NCBI RefSeq assembly: GCF_901709675.1
Contig: NC_051089.1
Coordinates: 1,803,476 to 1,867,475 of the forward strand
Direction of reading: 5' to 3'
Source of the DNA: Syngnathus acus
Lineage: Eukaryota; Chordata; Actinopteri; Syngnathiformes; Syngnathidae
Length of the DNA stretch: 64,000 nucleotides
Shown here: positions 10,851 to 22,745 of the stretch, piece after piece
How positions within the stretch are numbered: the first letter of the stretch is position 1
Layout: each line of letters opens with the position of its first letter
Notes under the pieces: model-generated
Database searches by the model: none
Told to the model about the DNA's origin: nothing
Seen by the model: only the letters and a program-made list of their open reading frames with translations
Made by a program: the position numbers and the translations under genes

Positions 10851-13074
10851 TTTTTAGTCCGTAAAGTATTTGATTTCTGATTTACTAGCCTCGGAGGATT
10901 TGGCTTAGGAGGAAAGTATTAATGGTTATTTAAACGGAGAGCTTTTTTCGTTGCCTCACTTGATAGTAAATCAAGAAGCCAGACACTCGCATCATCCCCA
11001 CAGTTGGAACGTTTCAAAATGTGCTGTTGAAAATCCTCAACCCCGCACACAGCAGCCGCCACTTCAGCAACACACTGCCTGCCTTTCATTGAAATGCGAG
11101 GTCTTTAAAGTTAAACGAAAGGGTGAAAAGGAGGGCAAAGCACTACCTAGACAACTGTCACGTGTGATCGTTGTTATTCCTTTTCTCTGTGCCCCATCTT
11201 CATGCAGAATCGAGTTTTGTTTTGTCACATTCACCCGCTTTATTTATTTCCGTCACATTGAACAAAACATTCTTGCTGTTGCATTCTTGAAATTTATAAT
11301 TGATGGGGGGGTATTGAGAGAATTAATCATTTTGTGCAAGTTTCACAGCCACAGCTGAGTGCTGTCCCCTCTGATGGTGTTTCCCTGGTCCGGTAAATGT
11401 CTGTTCAAGTGAGAACTACAAGAGCTGGTTTTTTTTTTGTGTCTGGAAGTGTCCTCTTTAAAGCCATGGCCCCTCTCCTGGGCTATTTGCTGTCTAATAG
11501 CGTAAGGCCCGATGCTGAGGTCAGCACATCATAGGAGATGGAGCATAATGCGAGGCCTCTCCCGTCACAGCTAGCAAAATCTGCAATGGGCTATTTTAGC
11601 GTGCCGAGTTTTTTAGGGCAAGGCCTTGTTGAATGTGGCTCACCGGCCGCCATAGTCTCACTCACACTGTTGCAGGTACAAACACACACACACACACCAG
11701 GCCGCTTTGGTCAGTGACAACAAGCATCCAGTGTTTGTCAGTGTCATTTTGTTCCCCTCCCCGTAAACCTGCACTGCACAGCGTCTTGCTCCACGCTACA
11801 ACAGGCAACTGGTGAAGACCAGGGAAATCCGTGTGGATGATTTCAACTGCTATTGTCTAAAGGCTTTGTTCATTGTGGAAAAAAGGTGAAAAGTTCAAAT
11901 AAAAAAAATAAAAAAACTTCAACAATTACTAATAATAATGTTCTCGTCTTTATTGGGTTGCAAAGATCTTATGAGATGATTTTTTTTTCTTGCCCACACA
12001 ATTTTTTTTATATTATAATGGGCTTTGGCTTTCTTTCTGCATTAGTCTGAAATTAGTATCATAACAAAAGGCAGAAAAGTACTCTTGAAAAGCGCAATTT
12101 CATATGCACATTCATAATAACATTACAATACAATCTTTGCGTTCTAATTGTGGTAAACCAACAGCTGCAGCTAACATGTTGTCCGTTTGAAATGGTAAAT
12201 GGAGACACCTACTCAAGCTAGAGGACAAGGAGCCTTTCATTGAGAATATAGTATATCGCTAATTCAAATCTGTATGGCCTTATGTAAATGACATGAGTGT
12301 GTTTACGAAAGAGAGAGAGAGCGTGCGAGAGAGAGAGCGAGAGAGAGTGAGATTGTGTGGGTGTTGTCGAGAATCCCTTGCACTGGAAGGAAAATGTGTA
12401 CTGCTGTGACAACATATCCAGGAGGAAGAGAATGGATCCTTGGGGTACTCCGGTGTTGATGGTATGGTGCTAAACCGACAGCTGCAGTCCACCAACAGAG
12501 GTGTTCTAATATAAAGTACAGAAGGGCCATAACAATTGTGCATGCGTCGCACTGAATTATTTATTTGTGGAACTTGTGGCAGAATTTAGAAGCATGGACT
12601 GGGAACTGTTCCATGAGCAGCAGTGTGTCAGGTTTCCATGTAGCGTATTACTCACTAAACACAGAAGCAGCAAAATAATGTCTGGCATCAGCGTCCGTTA
12701 AGGGCCTGCTCACATCAGTGAAGGAAAATGCTGGATGAAAAGGTCAGTAAGCAAGACGGGAGATTTAATATGAAGTAGATGTATGAATTGCATTGTATGG
12801 ATTAGCGCCGCAGGCAAGTGCAAGAATAACTGGTGCTACTGAATCAATTAAAAGCCAACGTCTGAGTGGTCCGACACATAAAAGCTTAAGGGACATTTCA
12901 CTAAATGCCACCAAAACTTAAATACCTAAAAATAAAACTACTTTATGAAATGCCACCACAACTTAAATAACGAAAAACAACGTTAGTGAACGTCTGAATC
13001 ACTTTCAAATGGATTAGCCATTACCTGTTCTTGCTGTATGCGCACTGGCTCGGTTTTGCCCCTCTTATTTAATG
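10851..13074. other. intergenic, no gene recognised
   Basis: This stretch holds only scattered short frames, a short (AC)n at 11682-11697, a GA-rich tract at 12307-12352 and, near 12.90-12.98 kb, two copies of AATGCCACC(A)AAACTTAAATA about 50 bp apart. I see nothing else I can support. Confidence 0.6.
12307..12352. repeat. (GA)n polypurine tract
   Basis: GAGAGAGA runs are interrupted by GCGTGCGA and GCGA. It is a purine-rich strand on + over about 45 bp. Confidence 0.85.
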
Positions 13075-13279
13075 GGTTATTGGTCTGTTATTTATTCATC
13101 GCTCGTTTTATTTTATTTATTATTTATTATTTATGGTTTGTGCCTTCTTGTTTTTGTTTTGTGTCGCCTACTTGTATGTCTCGTCACCGTGGGATGGAGA
13201 AAACGGAATTTCGGTTTCTTTGTGTGTCTTGACATATGAAGGGATTGACAATAAAGCTGACTTTGACTTTGACTTTGAC
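13075..13279 (+). mobile_element. LINE-type 3' tail fragment
   Basis: The right end reads GACAATAAAGCTGACTTTGA followed by repeated CTTTGA units, the tandem (TTGACTT)n tail typical of some fish non-LTR retrotransposons. Before it are TATTTATTATTTATTATTTA runs and CGTCACCGTGGGATGGAG, which I recall from a common fish repeat 3' UTR. No reverse-transcriptase frame is present, so only the 3' end was copied. The left border is approximate. Confidence 0.55.
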
Positions 13280-13433
13280 CTGCAAATTGTGTTGACATGC
13301 CTCAAATATTAAAATCTAATCATTTATTTGACATTGAACACTATGTAATTGTGACTTTATCCATTCACAAAAAATAACAATCTTAAAGAATAAAACAGAC
13401 AAACAAAAAGCTTTGTAACTTATATAACACTAA

Positions 13434-13510
13434 TTATTTGTAATTCAAAAGAAATATACTGCTTTGGAAGTTAACTTAAGTTATTTGTAATTAAAAAAAT
13501 GTATACTGCA
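13434..13510. repeat. imperfect tandem duplication
   Basis: The motif TTATTTGTAATT followed by A-rich DNA and ATATACTGC/GTATACTGC occurs twice, about 57 bp apart. The two copies differ by a few substitutions and a small gap. Confidence 0.55.
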
Positions 13511-16500
13511 GCATACTTATTCATTCTAAAAGCTTACGTGTTAAAACCGATCACAGGAGGAATAAATTAGTGAGGGAAATAATTAATGTAGCGCTATCCG
13601 CTACACTTTATTCCCTGAAGGAATGGCCATGCACATGACATGAGTTCATGATGAGTTTGACATCCTATAATCACATAGAGTTAATGCTTAACATTGAAAT
13701 TTGTAGTGGCATCCAACTGTACTGATCATTTTGGCCACTTTTACTTTTCTACTCTCACTGGTCCTGGTTGTTTACTTTTTTGTCAGCTGTCGTGACGGTA
13801 TCACACAGAGGATCTCTGCTTGAAGAATTTTTCCACAAATTAAGCCACTTTAATGAATATAAATACACAGACAATCTGTGCGCTATTAGTCCCCTTTGGC
13901 TCCTGTTCAAAGATTTGGCATTGGTGGAGTTACAGACCTTGTGAAATGTTGAAGGTACATCAGCGGCAACTGCTAACTTGAGTCTGATCAAAGTGTGGTG
14001 AATTTGCCTGCCACCTTTTGCGTTCATAGTTTATGTAGCATGCAGAGACGCCGGCCTTGCTCTGAACTCGGACATGGCTGACAAAGACAATTAAAGCCTT
14101 CGATACGCTCCCCGTATACCATTAGACTGCAGCCCATTAGAACTTTGAACACCTTCTCCCAAACGCTGAAAAAAAATATTACAGTTAAACATAAATGATC
14201 AAAAAGGAATCTGCAAGGGGGGGAAAAAAAAAAATCAAACTAAAAGCTGCTAAACAAAATGGCCAACAAAGTGAAGACGCCTTTTCTCTAGATAACGGCA
14301 GGCGCAAATATCATGTAAAATCAATATACTAATAATAGCTTAACTGACAACCAAGCAAGGATTTCACACATCCATACAAAACCCATTTAGACATAATTCA
14401 AAAGAATTATTTTTCAGCATAATAAAATTCTCAGTTTTGATTGTTTTATTTAAATAAACAACCAGGATCATTGCTACAGCAATGAATTTAACAATTTTCT
14501 GTAAAATTGTGCTTTAGCATGTTTTGGCTTTTTCTCTCATATCAGTACATGGCACCACCACATTATATGAATACAAACTGTCGGGGATACCTTCCGTTGG
14601 ACTGGAACCTTTCTAAACGGAAATTATTAACCTTGACGCCGCAGACGAGCTTTCGGAGTCACCGTGAAATCACGTCAGCCTTGGGATATACAACAACAAC
14701 AAAAATGGTGTTTCCGTTTCCATTTATGTCTCTTTCTGTCCGTCTTTTCATGTTTCTGCCCTCCAGACATCTTGCTGGTGTTCTGCCTCTCCCCCACTTT
14801 CTTCCGGACCACCCAGCCTATCAGCACACGGCCGTGCGAGCGAGCGAGCGTGTCGGCGTGCGTGTGTTGGGCATCCTGGCCCGTGTCATAGCAGATATCA
14901 CAGCCCAGTGAACATGTGAACCTCTTTTCAAGTGTCACTTCCGTGGCAGAGGGACGGTGACAGTGCTGCGGCAGATCCCACGCCTGACACCATTTGACAA
15001 TAAGCTCTCACTTTGCAACAAAGGACTGTGAAGTTGGGTCCGCCGTCTGACAACGAAACATCTTCTGACTGAGTTATTCATCCATCAATGTATTGCGCTT
15101 TTGCCAGATCAAGCCGTTGACAAAGTACACGATGCTCTTGTCACCAATGTCAAGGACTGGTGTTGCCGTGAGAAGTGAATACCACCATTTTATTGCATAG
15201 ACTTTGCTGTTGTCTCTGCGACATTCCGCCTTTACTTTTCAGTAAGAAAGGCGAAAAGACATAAAAGACATAAAAGCCACACAGTGTCTTATATTGGTGC
15301 TGTACGACATTTAATTTCTATAGCAGCAATTAAACTCTTAAGCGTGGTTGTGTTTATTGACCATGAGACTAATGCGGTACAGTACTCCCCCCTTATGATA
15401 AAACAGTGCTGATGGTGGTAGTGGACAATGCGACTGTTCATATCACTGACATTGTACAATTTTGAAGAAAGTAGGTTACTATATGTAGAAGGGGAATTTA
15501 TTTATTCATGTCTATAACTATTATGGTCGGTCAATGACGATGGTTACATGGAAAAAAGGAGGTAATTACTGTAATGTGTTCCATAAAATCTTGTTAGAAA
15601 ATGTACAGTGCAACTAAACTCTCTGGCAATCAAGTTCAATGAAAAAATAAGAAGAAAAAAAAACATGCAGCAGATGGTTCAGCACCATCTTTTGTGAACT
15701 GTGAAATTTCAAGCAGTTACGAGGCCTGCGTGATATGTAGACCATATCCATCCCTAATGGAATCATCGCAGAGGTGAAGCGTGACGCACGAAAACATTAC
15801 CAATGGAAACGAGAAGAAACGCATTCCAAGAAAAGCGCGGGTACAAAAGGTGGGATGCGCACAATTTCCTAAAATCAACAATACTTTACATCCAGACCCT
15901 ACTTCCAAGTTTAATTGAATTTATGGCCTAAGTGATGATATAACAACAGTTTTATCAAATTGCCCCATATTGAAATCTAATGTTTGGTCACTGTGATGAC
16001 TAAGCTAAAACGAAGCGAGCAATATGTTTACTCATTGATGTATTCTACTTATGCAAATGTTTTGACCTACATTCAGGGGAGATCTTAAGCACTTCTGTCA
16101 CCTAGTGGATCATTATTGCTTGTCCCGTGGTTGCAGGGACGTGTTCTCACTAGGTCTCATTTTATCCAGATTATAATGGCCAGCAGAGAGACATACTGTA
16201 TAAAATGCAGATCATATTTTGAGAGAAAAAAAAAAAACATTGGACACTGAGCGATTCTGATGTAAATGTATATTTTGATAGACAGGAAATGTCCTTGGCA
16301 AAGACCTTAAACTTCACTAGATATGATCATCAGCATAACGCAGAGCACATTTTATGCAATCACGGTGACTAGACCTTGGTGCGCCGTGAGTTTCCGAGCG
16401 TATTTCAATGAATCAACTACGTCGTATTGAACATGTGGAAAGTGTTGTGCCAGGAAAAAAGGACTTCCGCTCGGCGAGCAGACAACGCTCGACAGACAAC

Positions 16501-19298
16501 TGCTCGTTGTTGTCACACGTAAGTTATGTAGGGCAGGATATGCAGACTGGCAAATACAAAGGAGAGCACTCAGTGCCACCACTCTAAAAACTGTTCATAA
16601 ATACTGCAAAGTGATGCTTTGTCTTTCTGCTGCACTGAAGCGAATCTCACTTACAAGACAGCTGTGCCTGGGTGATGTGTTCCCGAGACCAACTCGGAGC
16701 TTACGTTTTGACAGCTCCCGTATATTCTGATGGATACTTGTTAATGTTTAAATGCTTTTACTGCTAATAAAACACAATAATGCACTTTGCCACTCGTACG
16801 AGATGAATAAAAGAATCAATACGGTGTTTACACAAATGCAATTGACCAGACTGCAAAAATTATGTCACGTTTTTGTTAACGGTTTTTTTAACTTTAAAAT
16901 ATTGTTAAATGTCGATCTAAAAACAAACTTTGTACATTTCGAAGAGAAGAGATGACTGTGCGCTAAGCGCTTTAAGGTCACAGAAGCTACGACGTGTAGA
17001 GCAGGTGACTTATTCACCCGTGAACAATTTAAACCCCTTTGCAGAAGACGAGGCGTCATTAGGAAAGGTGCGAGTTCTGAAGAAAAAAAAGTCATCTTTT
17101 GGCAGGCGAATGTCAGCGGGGTCCCGGCAAACAGCACACAGCCTGACACTTGTTTACATCCTACGCTCAAAGCTGTCCAGCTTACTACCTGATGGGACTT
17201 CATATTTAGATGACTAAGACCCCATAAAGACGCTAATTTGCATAAAACCTTTGATTTGGGCCACCAGTCTCCTTGTTGAGATTAGAGAAGTTGATTTATC
17301 CCATTAGTCAGATTTAGCTTTGTTGGTGTCACTTGCGAGCAGAGTCTGAGACATTCAGCTTGAAAACACAAGCGTTCCGCGCTATGTACTGTACAGTGGG
17401 TGCCAAACCGAGAATATAAAACCACACGTGCTGCTTCTGTCGAATCGCAGAGCCCCAAAAAATAATGAGATGCGGTATGAATGTGTGTCTGGTTAGCGCC
17501 GGTGATAAGCAGGCACATAGTGAGGAACTACATTGTAAAAAAGTTGTTTGTTCCAACATTGTGGATGTGTGTGTGTGCGGGGGTCTTTTTTCTTTCATAA
17601 TTTCTTTCCATAATTTGTCAGTTAATCTCAACTACAAAATACTGCTTGGAAATCTAAATCATTCCCAGGTGTCGTACTCGTACTACAGTCCCAAAGGAGG
17701 ACACTTTATGGCGATAATGACTTTTTATGGATGAAAATGTTTAAAGTGAAGTGCATTCTCTTTTTCATTTTAAGTTATATCTTTACATGTCTGAATATTC
17801 AAGATCTGATTACAAAGGGAGGTTTAGTGAATCAGACACTGATGGCACTGTTTTAAGCCCCCTTTTTTTCCATCCAGAAATACTTTGCGCTGCTCGGGTG
17901 GTACTTGGCTGAGAAAAAAGAAATCACTGGGGCACGTTCTCCTTCGGCTGGCTGTCAATAACCTGTATTACGGAATTCTAAAGTAAGCTACATCCATCCC
18001 GCATCCCTCTGCACCCGATAGACTCGAATGTTCTTTATAATGCATAAGCTGAAGCCATCATTTATTGTATTTTTCTTTGCTGCAGTTAAAACATGTCAAC
18101 ATTTGTACCAACGAAAACAAGTACAAGTTAAAATATATATAAAGATATTTTTCTTTGTGTTCGGTCAAGATATTACGGTATTTTGAATGTGGTCATGCCA
18201 TCGAATGGTTGCTCCAAGTATTTGCATTATTCCTTCCTCCGCCTTTTAACTTTTCCTTTTCATTATTTCCATCCTCGCTCCTCTCGACTTTACATTCTTC
18301 CCTCCACTTGTTCCCCACAATCGAATTGCTCTTCCACACCTCTTTTTTTCTTTCCTCACATAACCCAGTAAGCCCAAACTCCTATGGTCCACGGATTGAC
18401 ATTTTCTGTCACCTCACCTCTCTCTTCCAAACATACTATGTCAGACCTCTGCATTTTGTTGTCAGTCAAAGCTGGTAGCACCCATTCATCCCAGGTGCCG
18501 ATGAGAAACATCTCTTCACAAAGAAGCATGCAGGAAAGCCATCAACCGGCCTCAGCGAGCTGTTACAATACCAAATTCTGTGACTTTCAAATGAAAAATG
18601 TTGGTACATCAGCAGTCCGCTCACAGCGTTTTTCAGTCGCACAATGATACAAAAAGAAGCAAGGTGATGTTATGAATAATAAATCACGCTTCCATGGTTA
18701 CTATATATTTTCCTGGAGCAGATCTGCTAGTAGTGCCGTTTTATGTTGGCTCAATACAATAACACACCCATTTGCGTGGCATTACGATATTTTTGTTCTT
18801 ATGCCAGTTATTGTTTTCTCGCTGGAAGCTAGTATCACCCACGCAAGGTTTTACGTTCACATTTGCCCAACTATCTCGACTCTTTCTCGTTGGCATCAAC
18901 GCGGCTCCCCTGGAACAAAATTGGAGTTCAGCACTTTGCACAACTGCACTGAAGATCATAACCATTGAGGATCAGATTGTTGTTCATCGACCATTTTGTT
19001 GTCTTTCCAGAACTGGCGAATCTTCACAAAGATTATTCTTTCTTTCCGTGATCCATGCCGCGGCTCAAGTCAAGAGTGCGACTCCAAGGGAACTATCAAA
19101 GCTTGTTTAGAAAAGCACTTTCAGACAAAGTGCCAAGTGATAGTAAATTAGGTTACCAACTTGGCTGCTGGCAGTAGAAATACAAACATATTTATTAGCG
19201 CCTTTTCTAACAAGTTAGTATTGGTTTATGGACAATTTTGACTCACTTTATTGGGTTTGAGTATTTGTCGCCACTTTTGCACCATTTAATTCACTGCG
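13511..19298. other. intergenic, no gene recognised
   Basis: No coding pattern is seen: frames are short, and one at 14.5-14.9 kb is mirrored by frames on the other strand. A GC-richer patch with GCGAGCGAGCG lies near 14.84 kb. Near 16.09 kb TCACCTAGTGG looks like a partial CTCF-type core. The rest is AT-rich single-copy-looking DNA. Confidence 0.55.
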
Positions 19299-19325
19299 GT
19301 GTGTGTGTGTGTGTGTGTGTATGTG
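19299..19325. repeat. (GT)n microsatellite
   Basis: About eleven uninterrupted GT units are followed by ATGTG. The tract lies upstream of a partial hAT-like copy. Confidence 0.9.
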
Positions 19326-19482
19326 CCATCCACTGAAACCATCTAAGTGCCAGTAAAGAGCAGATTGAGTAAAAACCACAACATAATACAACTAACTGGA
19401 AGTGGTAGAGTTTTATTAAGGTTTGCATTACTCTTACCCACCAGTCATATTGTTTGGGTAAACATATGAGTTTAGAGTTCAG

Positions 19483-19586
19483 TAGCCAATACTGTATATA
19501 ATAAAAGGTATTGAAGGTCATAATGATCCTCCGAAGAAAACTATGACTACAATGCTGCCCGCTACAAAATTATTTTGACACCCCTG
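19483..19586 (+). mobile_element. hAT-like element, copy 2 (5'-truncated)
   Basis: The last 100 bp match the right part of the copy at 51951-52257: ATACTGTATATAAT, then CCTCCGAAGAAAACTATGAC, CCCGCTACAAAAT and the end TTTTGACACCCCTG. The left part is not recognisable, so no target duplication could be tested. It has no coding capacity. Confidence 0.6.
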
Positions 19587-19635
19587 CTCTAAACTAATCA
19601 GGGGACAGAAAAAAGATTAGCAGCCTCTATTTATT

Positions 19636-19925
19636 AAATAATAATAATGCATTAGATTTATATAGTGCTTTTCTATAGTATACTCAAAGCGCTCACACTA
19701 GATGCCTTATTCATAAGCTCGCACATCGACACCTTGGTGGTGGTAAACTACGCGAGTAGCCACAGCTGCCCTGAGGCAGACTGACAGAAGCGTGGCAGCC
19801 ACTGCGCGTCCACGGCTCTCCGACCACCACCAAACATTCACACCCAGTGAGGTGTTTTACCCAATGATCTACAACTTGGGCAGAGCGGGAATTGAATAGC
19901 CGACCCTCCGGTTACTAAACCGTCC
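19636..19925 (-). mobile_element. tRNA-derived SINE with LINE-like tail, 5'-truncated
   Basis: Read on the minus strand, the element has GTAACCGGAGGGTCGGCTAT and ATTCAATTCCCGC (a decayed B-box region), then GGGTAAAACACCTCACTGGG, GGTCGGAGAGCC, CAGGGCAGCTGTGGCTAC and a 3' end TAGAAAAGCACTATATAAAT followed by TAATGCATTATTATTA. I recall this order from a widespread fish SINE whose tail resembles CR1/L2-type LINE ends. The A box is missing, so the 5' end is incomplete. Confidence 0.6.
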
Positions 19926-22423
19926 ATATGAAATAAATTTCATTTTAGTTTTAAATGCAGGTCAGTGTTTTTGATAGTGTTTAGGGTCAATGGAGACTTT
20001 GAAGGCCCTCAGCGCATGCCACTGGGTTTAGTCATGATTAAAGGTTGTTGGCGAACTGTTTCTTTCCACATGCACGACTGCTTTCCATTCAATAAAGCTC
20101 TGACATTGGAAATTATCAGCTCAATTTTATGCTAATTCATTTTGGGGGTGGAGGGGTTATAAAATGTCCCTCAGTTGCAAACCATCCAAAGAATTATGGT
20201 GTTATTTTCTTTTCTTTAGTTTCTTTCTACTGCAGGAGTGAAACAACAAACATTCCAAACAAAATGGTGTATTAGTATTCGGGAGGAAATTTCAAAACAA
20301 GTGCGAGTGTTGAATCTGAATGAGATGTTTACACGACTGCAAAGTAATGAGTTGTTTGTGTTAGATAATAAAATTCTCATGTCCATCAAAACATTTGCGG
20401 AAAGTTATACAACCATTATTTTGTTCCAAATTTGTTAATGTAAGTCAATGTACCTGGTCAGTCAAGTTGCTGTGAATGTATACAATATATTAAGGATGGA
20501 TGAACAAAGGGAAAAATATTGCCCTCCTAGTCCATGATCATTTTAGACAAGCCCTAGCCCCTGAATTAAGTATCACCTTAAAACACAGCCTCACACAAAA
20601 CATTGTAATTTATTCAGGTGGGAGTGCCAGTGGTACACGCAGGCCCACACACTCTCCCCTCATCCCACTCTAACTAATGAGAGGCAATAAACGGGGAGGC
20701 GCGGGCAGTGTTTATCTATGTGGTTCCGAGGGGGCCAAGGTGCCCTCGCGCTCCGCAGCCGACCGCTCGGAATTATGCTTCTCACATCAGCTGCCTCTCA
20801 CATATGGCGCGGCTCCTACGTGAGCTCCGCGCGGCTTCCCATCTCGTCGTTTGTCTTTCCAAAGCGAATTGGGCTGCCTCCGAGTGCTCATCGTCTTGCC
20901 ACATGGCAGTTTAGTCATTCCGTGCAGCACTCTGTTTTTGTGAGCAAGCCCAGTCATCTTCTCAGCCCGTAGCCTTCCCCTTGATCCCTCCCCCATGGAT
21001 AACTGCCCTTGTCCTGCCAAGCCTGCTGTAGGGTCACATCTGGAGTGGAGAATTATTGCTGCTTTTCATCAAACCACAGATGGCCTGTTGATTTTAAGCC
21101 CACTTGAGTACAGTGAAAACGGAAGAGGTGGCGGGTGGCTACAATGACTTATTTTTTTGGGAGGGGCAAATTATGCAAGATGATAACAAAACATGTCCAG
21201 TTAGAATTTGAATCACGTTGCAAATTGTGTGGTAATGTGACATTGCTCGTCGCCTCTTTCATCGAACGCATGCCTTGGAAAGACGAAGCAAATGTAGCGT
21301 CACTGTGACGTAGTTACAGGTGAAAACACAAAGCGCTTGATCACTCGTGGCATCGACGGACTCGAAGTGGCAGCAGAAAGAGCTAACGGGACAAACCGCC
21401 GGGAACCATGACAGAACAAACGTCATGACAAAGGTCCAACAAAGACTGAACAGAAAAAGGGGAAGTAACCACATGTCGAACAATTACGGGGCCAGACAGC
21501 TGAAGCTGAACAGCACACGAGGGAAAGGAGGAGCTGATTGCATGTGACACAAAAAGAGGAAGGGCAAGCAAACGAACCCAGGTGAAACTAATGACGGACA
21601 TGGAAAAGGCACCAGGGAGGAGAAAGTAATTGCACAACGGTGTTCCGCAGGTTATGCGGGCATAATTACAATTGGATAATATATGACTAACTACAATCTT
21701 CAAATTAACTATGGGACAATCCTGGCAAGTGACACCATGTTGTACGTTTGCAGGTCCATATTCTCGACTATAGTGTATATAATAGTAACAGGAATATATT
21801 TTATGTTTGTATTTGAACAATCCTGATTCAAGTACACCAACCTGCTGCTTATGTAATTGGATGTGTTGACAGGTAAGACAGAGAATGTTGAATCCGGCAC
21901 ATATAGCCATATGCAGCACATATGCTACGTGACATTCTCATGTTATAAAAATGAGAAATAGGTTCATTACAGGACGGAAATACAGCAGCTATCGCAGTGT
22001 GCCCTGCATGCATTCACTTTGGTGTGAGTTATGTCAGCTTGAAAAAATATATATTGGCATAATTACAGTGTTCCAATTTATGTTCTTAGACAAAAACTAA
22101 TATCACCGATATGGATTGGATCATATTATTATTAATCATATGAAATAAAAGTTGAGCAAACATTGCCTTTTTCAATTACAGCTCAATATTGAATCATTGC
22201 TGGTAGAACAACCACAATGCATGTTATCCTTTAAAAAAACAGATGAATAACTGTCAATTAACTAAATAAATAAAATAGAGATTCCAGTACGTTTAGGATC
22301 AATCCCGATTGTATCCCTCAGCCCTTGTTTACTTTTACAGACACAGTGACACTGAATTTGAGCATTTTCCAGGACTCCACATGAGCCCACCATCATTTAA
22401 ACTTGTCAAGGCAGCTTCCGGAT
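19926..22423. other. intergenic, includes one GC-rich patch
   Basis: There is no gene evidence. A 178-codon minus-strand frame at 21383-21919 has no recognisable domains. Part of it lies antisense to a purine-rich block (21.35-21.63 kb, ACAGCACACGAGGG, CAGGTGAAACTAATGACGG) that resembles dispersed fish repeats. Confidence 0.5.
20695..20960. promoter_or_regulatory. GC-rich, CpG-containing island, possible conserved regulatory element
   Basis: This patch is much GC-richer than the surrounding DNA, with CGCGGGC, CTCGCGCTCCGCAGCCGACC, GGCGCGGCTCC and CCGCGCGG, and includes CATATG E-box cores. It is not a recognised repeat and no coding frame stands out. A role as an enhancer or an unannotated transcript start is speculation. 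Confidence 0.25.
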
Positions 22424-22545
22424 GGCACGATGGAGTGACTGCTTAGCAAGTCCGCCTCACACTTCAGAAGCGCGGTGTTTGATTCCGGCACTGTTACGCC
22501 CGCGACCCTCAAGAGGATGAAATAGTCCGGATGATAAATGAAAGC
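22424..22545 (+). mobile_element. tRNA-derived SINE, internally deleted
   Basis: GGCACGATGGAGTGACTGCT then TAGCAAGTCCGCCTCACAC matches the A-box region of the common fish SINE 'GGCACGGTGG...GGTTAGCAC'. GTGTTTGATTCCGGC is its B box. The sequence then jumps to the element's usual 3' end, CGCGACCCTCAAGAGGATGA, so the central body is missing. A body-like piece (GAAAGGTGGACTAGACCCTG) lies separately at 22697-22745. No function is implied. Confidence 0.6.
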
Positions 22546-22696
22546 AAACACACTCCACCAACGCAAAGACTTCAAAATAGCACACTGACTTATTTTGGCT
22601 AGCTTGACTTTCCTTTGAGATTTCAACTTGCACTATCTCTGTTTTTATCGTAATCACACACAACGCCAAGCCCAAATCATTTTCATGCCGATCATC

Positions 22697-22745
22697 GACT
22701 GACTGTGGTTGAAAGGTGGACTAGACCCTGGACGTATATTTGCAG
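22697..22745 (+). mobile_element. SINE/LINE body fragment
   Basis: CTGACTGTGG followed by GAAAGGTGGACTAGACCCTG resembles the 'GCTGACTTTGGGCGAAAGGC' and 'GACTACACCCTG' body of fish tRNA-SINEs. The fragment is short and the match is recalled, not computed. Confidence 0.35.

Noticed and set aside
10951-11358. 135-codon + strand frame after the presumed 3' UTR
   Set aside because: No recognisable domain and no splice or promoter context; treated as chance.
14507-14911. 134-codon + strand frame with overlapping frames on both strands
   Set aside because: Overlapping open frames in the GC-richer patch around 14.8 kb explain it; no recognisable protein.
21383-21919. 178-codon minus-strand frame
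   Set aside because: Partly antisense to repeat-like purine-rich DNA and without domains; weaker case than the 247-codon frame.
22424-22500. Possible functional tRNA gene
   Set aside because: A and B boxes are decayed and the sequence continues into a SINE 3' end; it is a SINE head.
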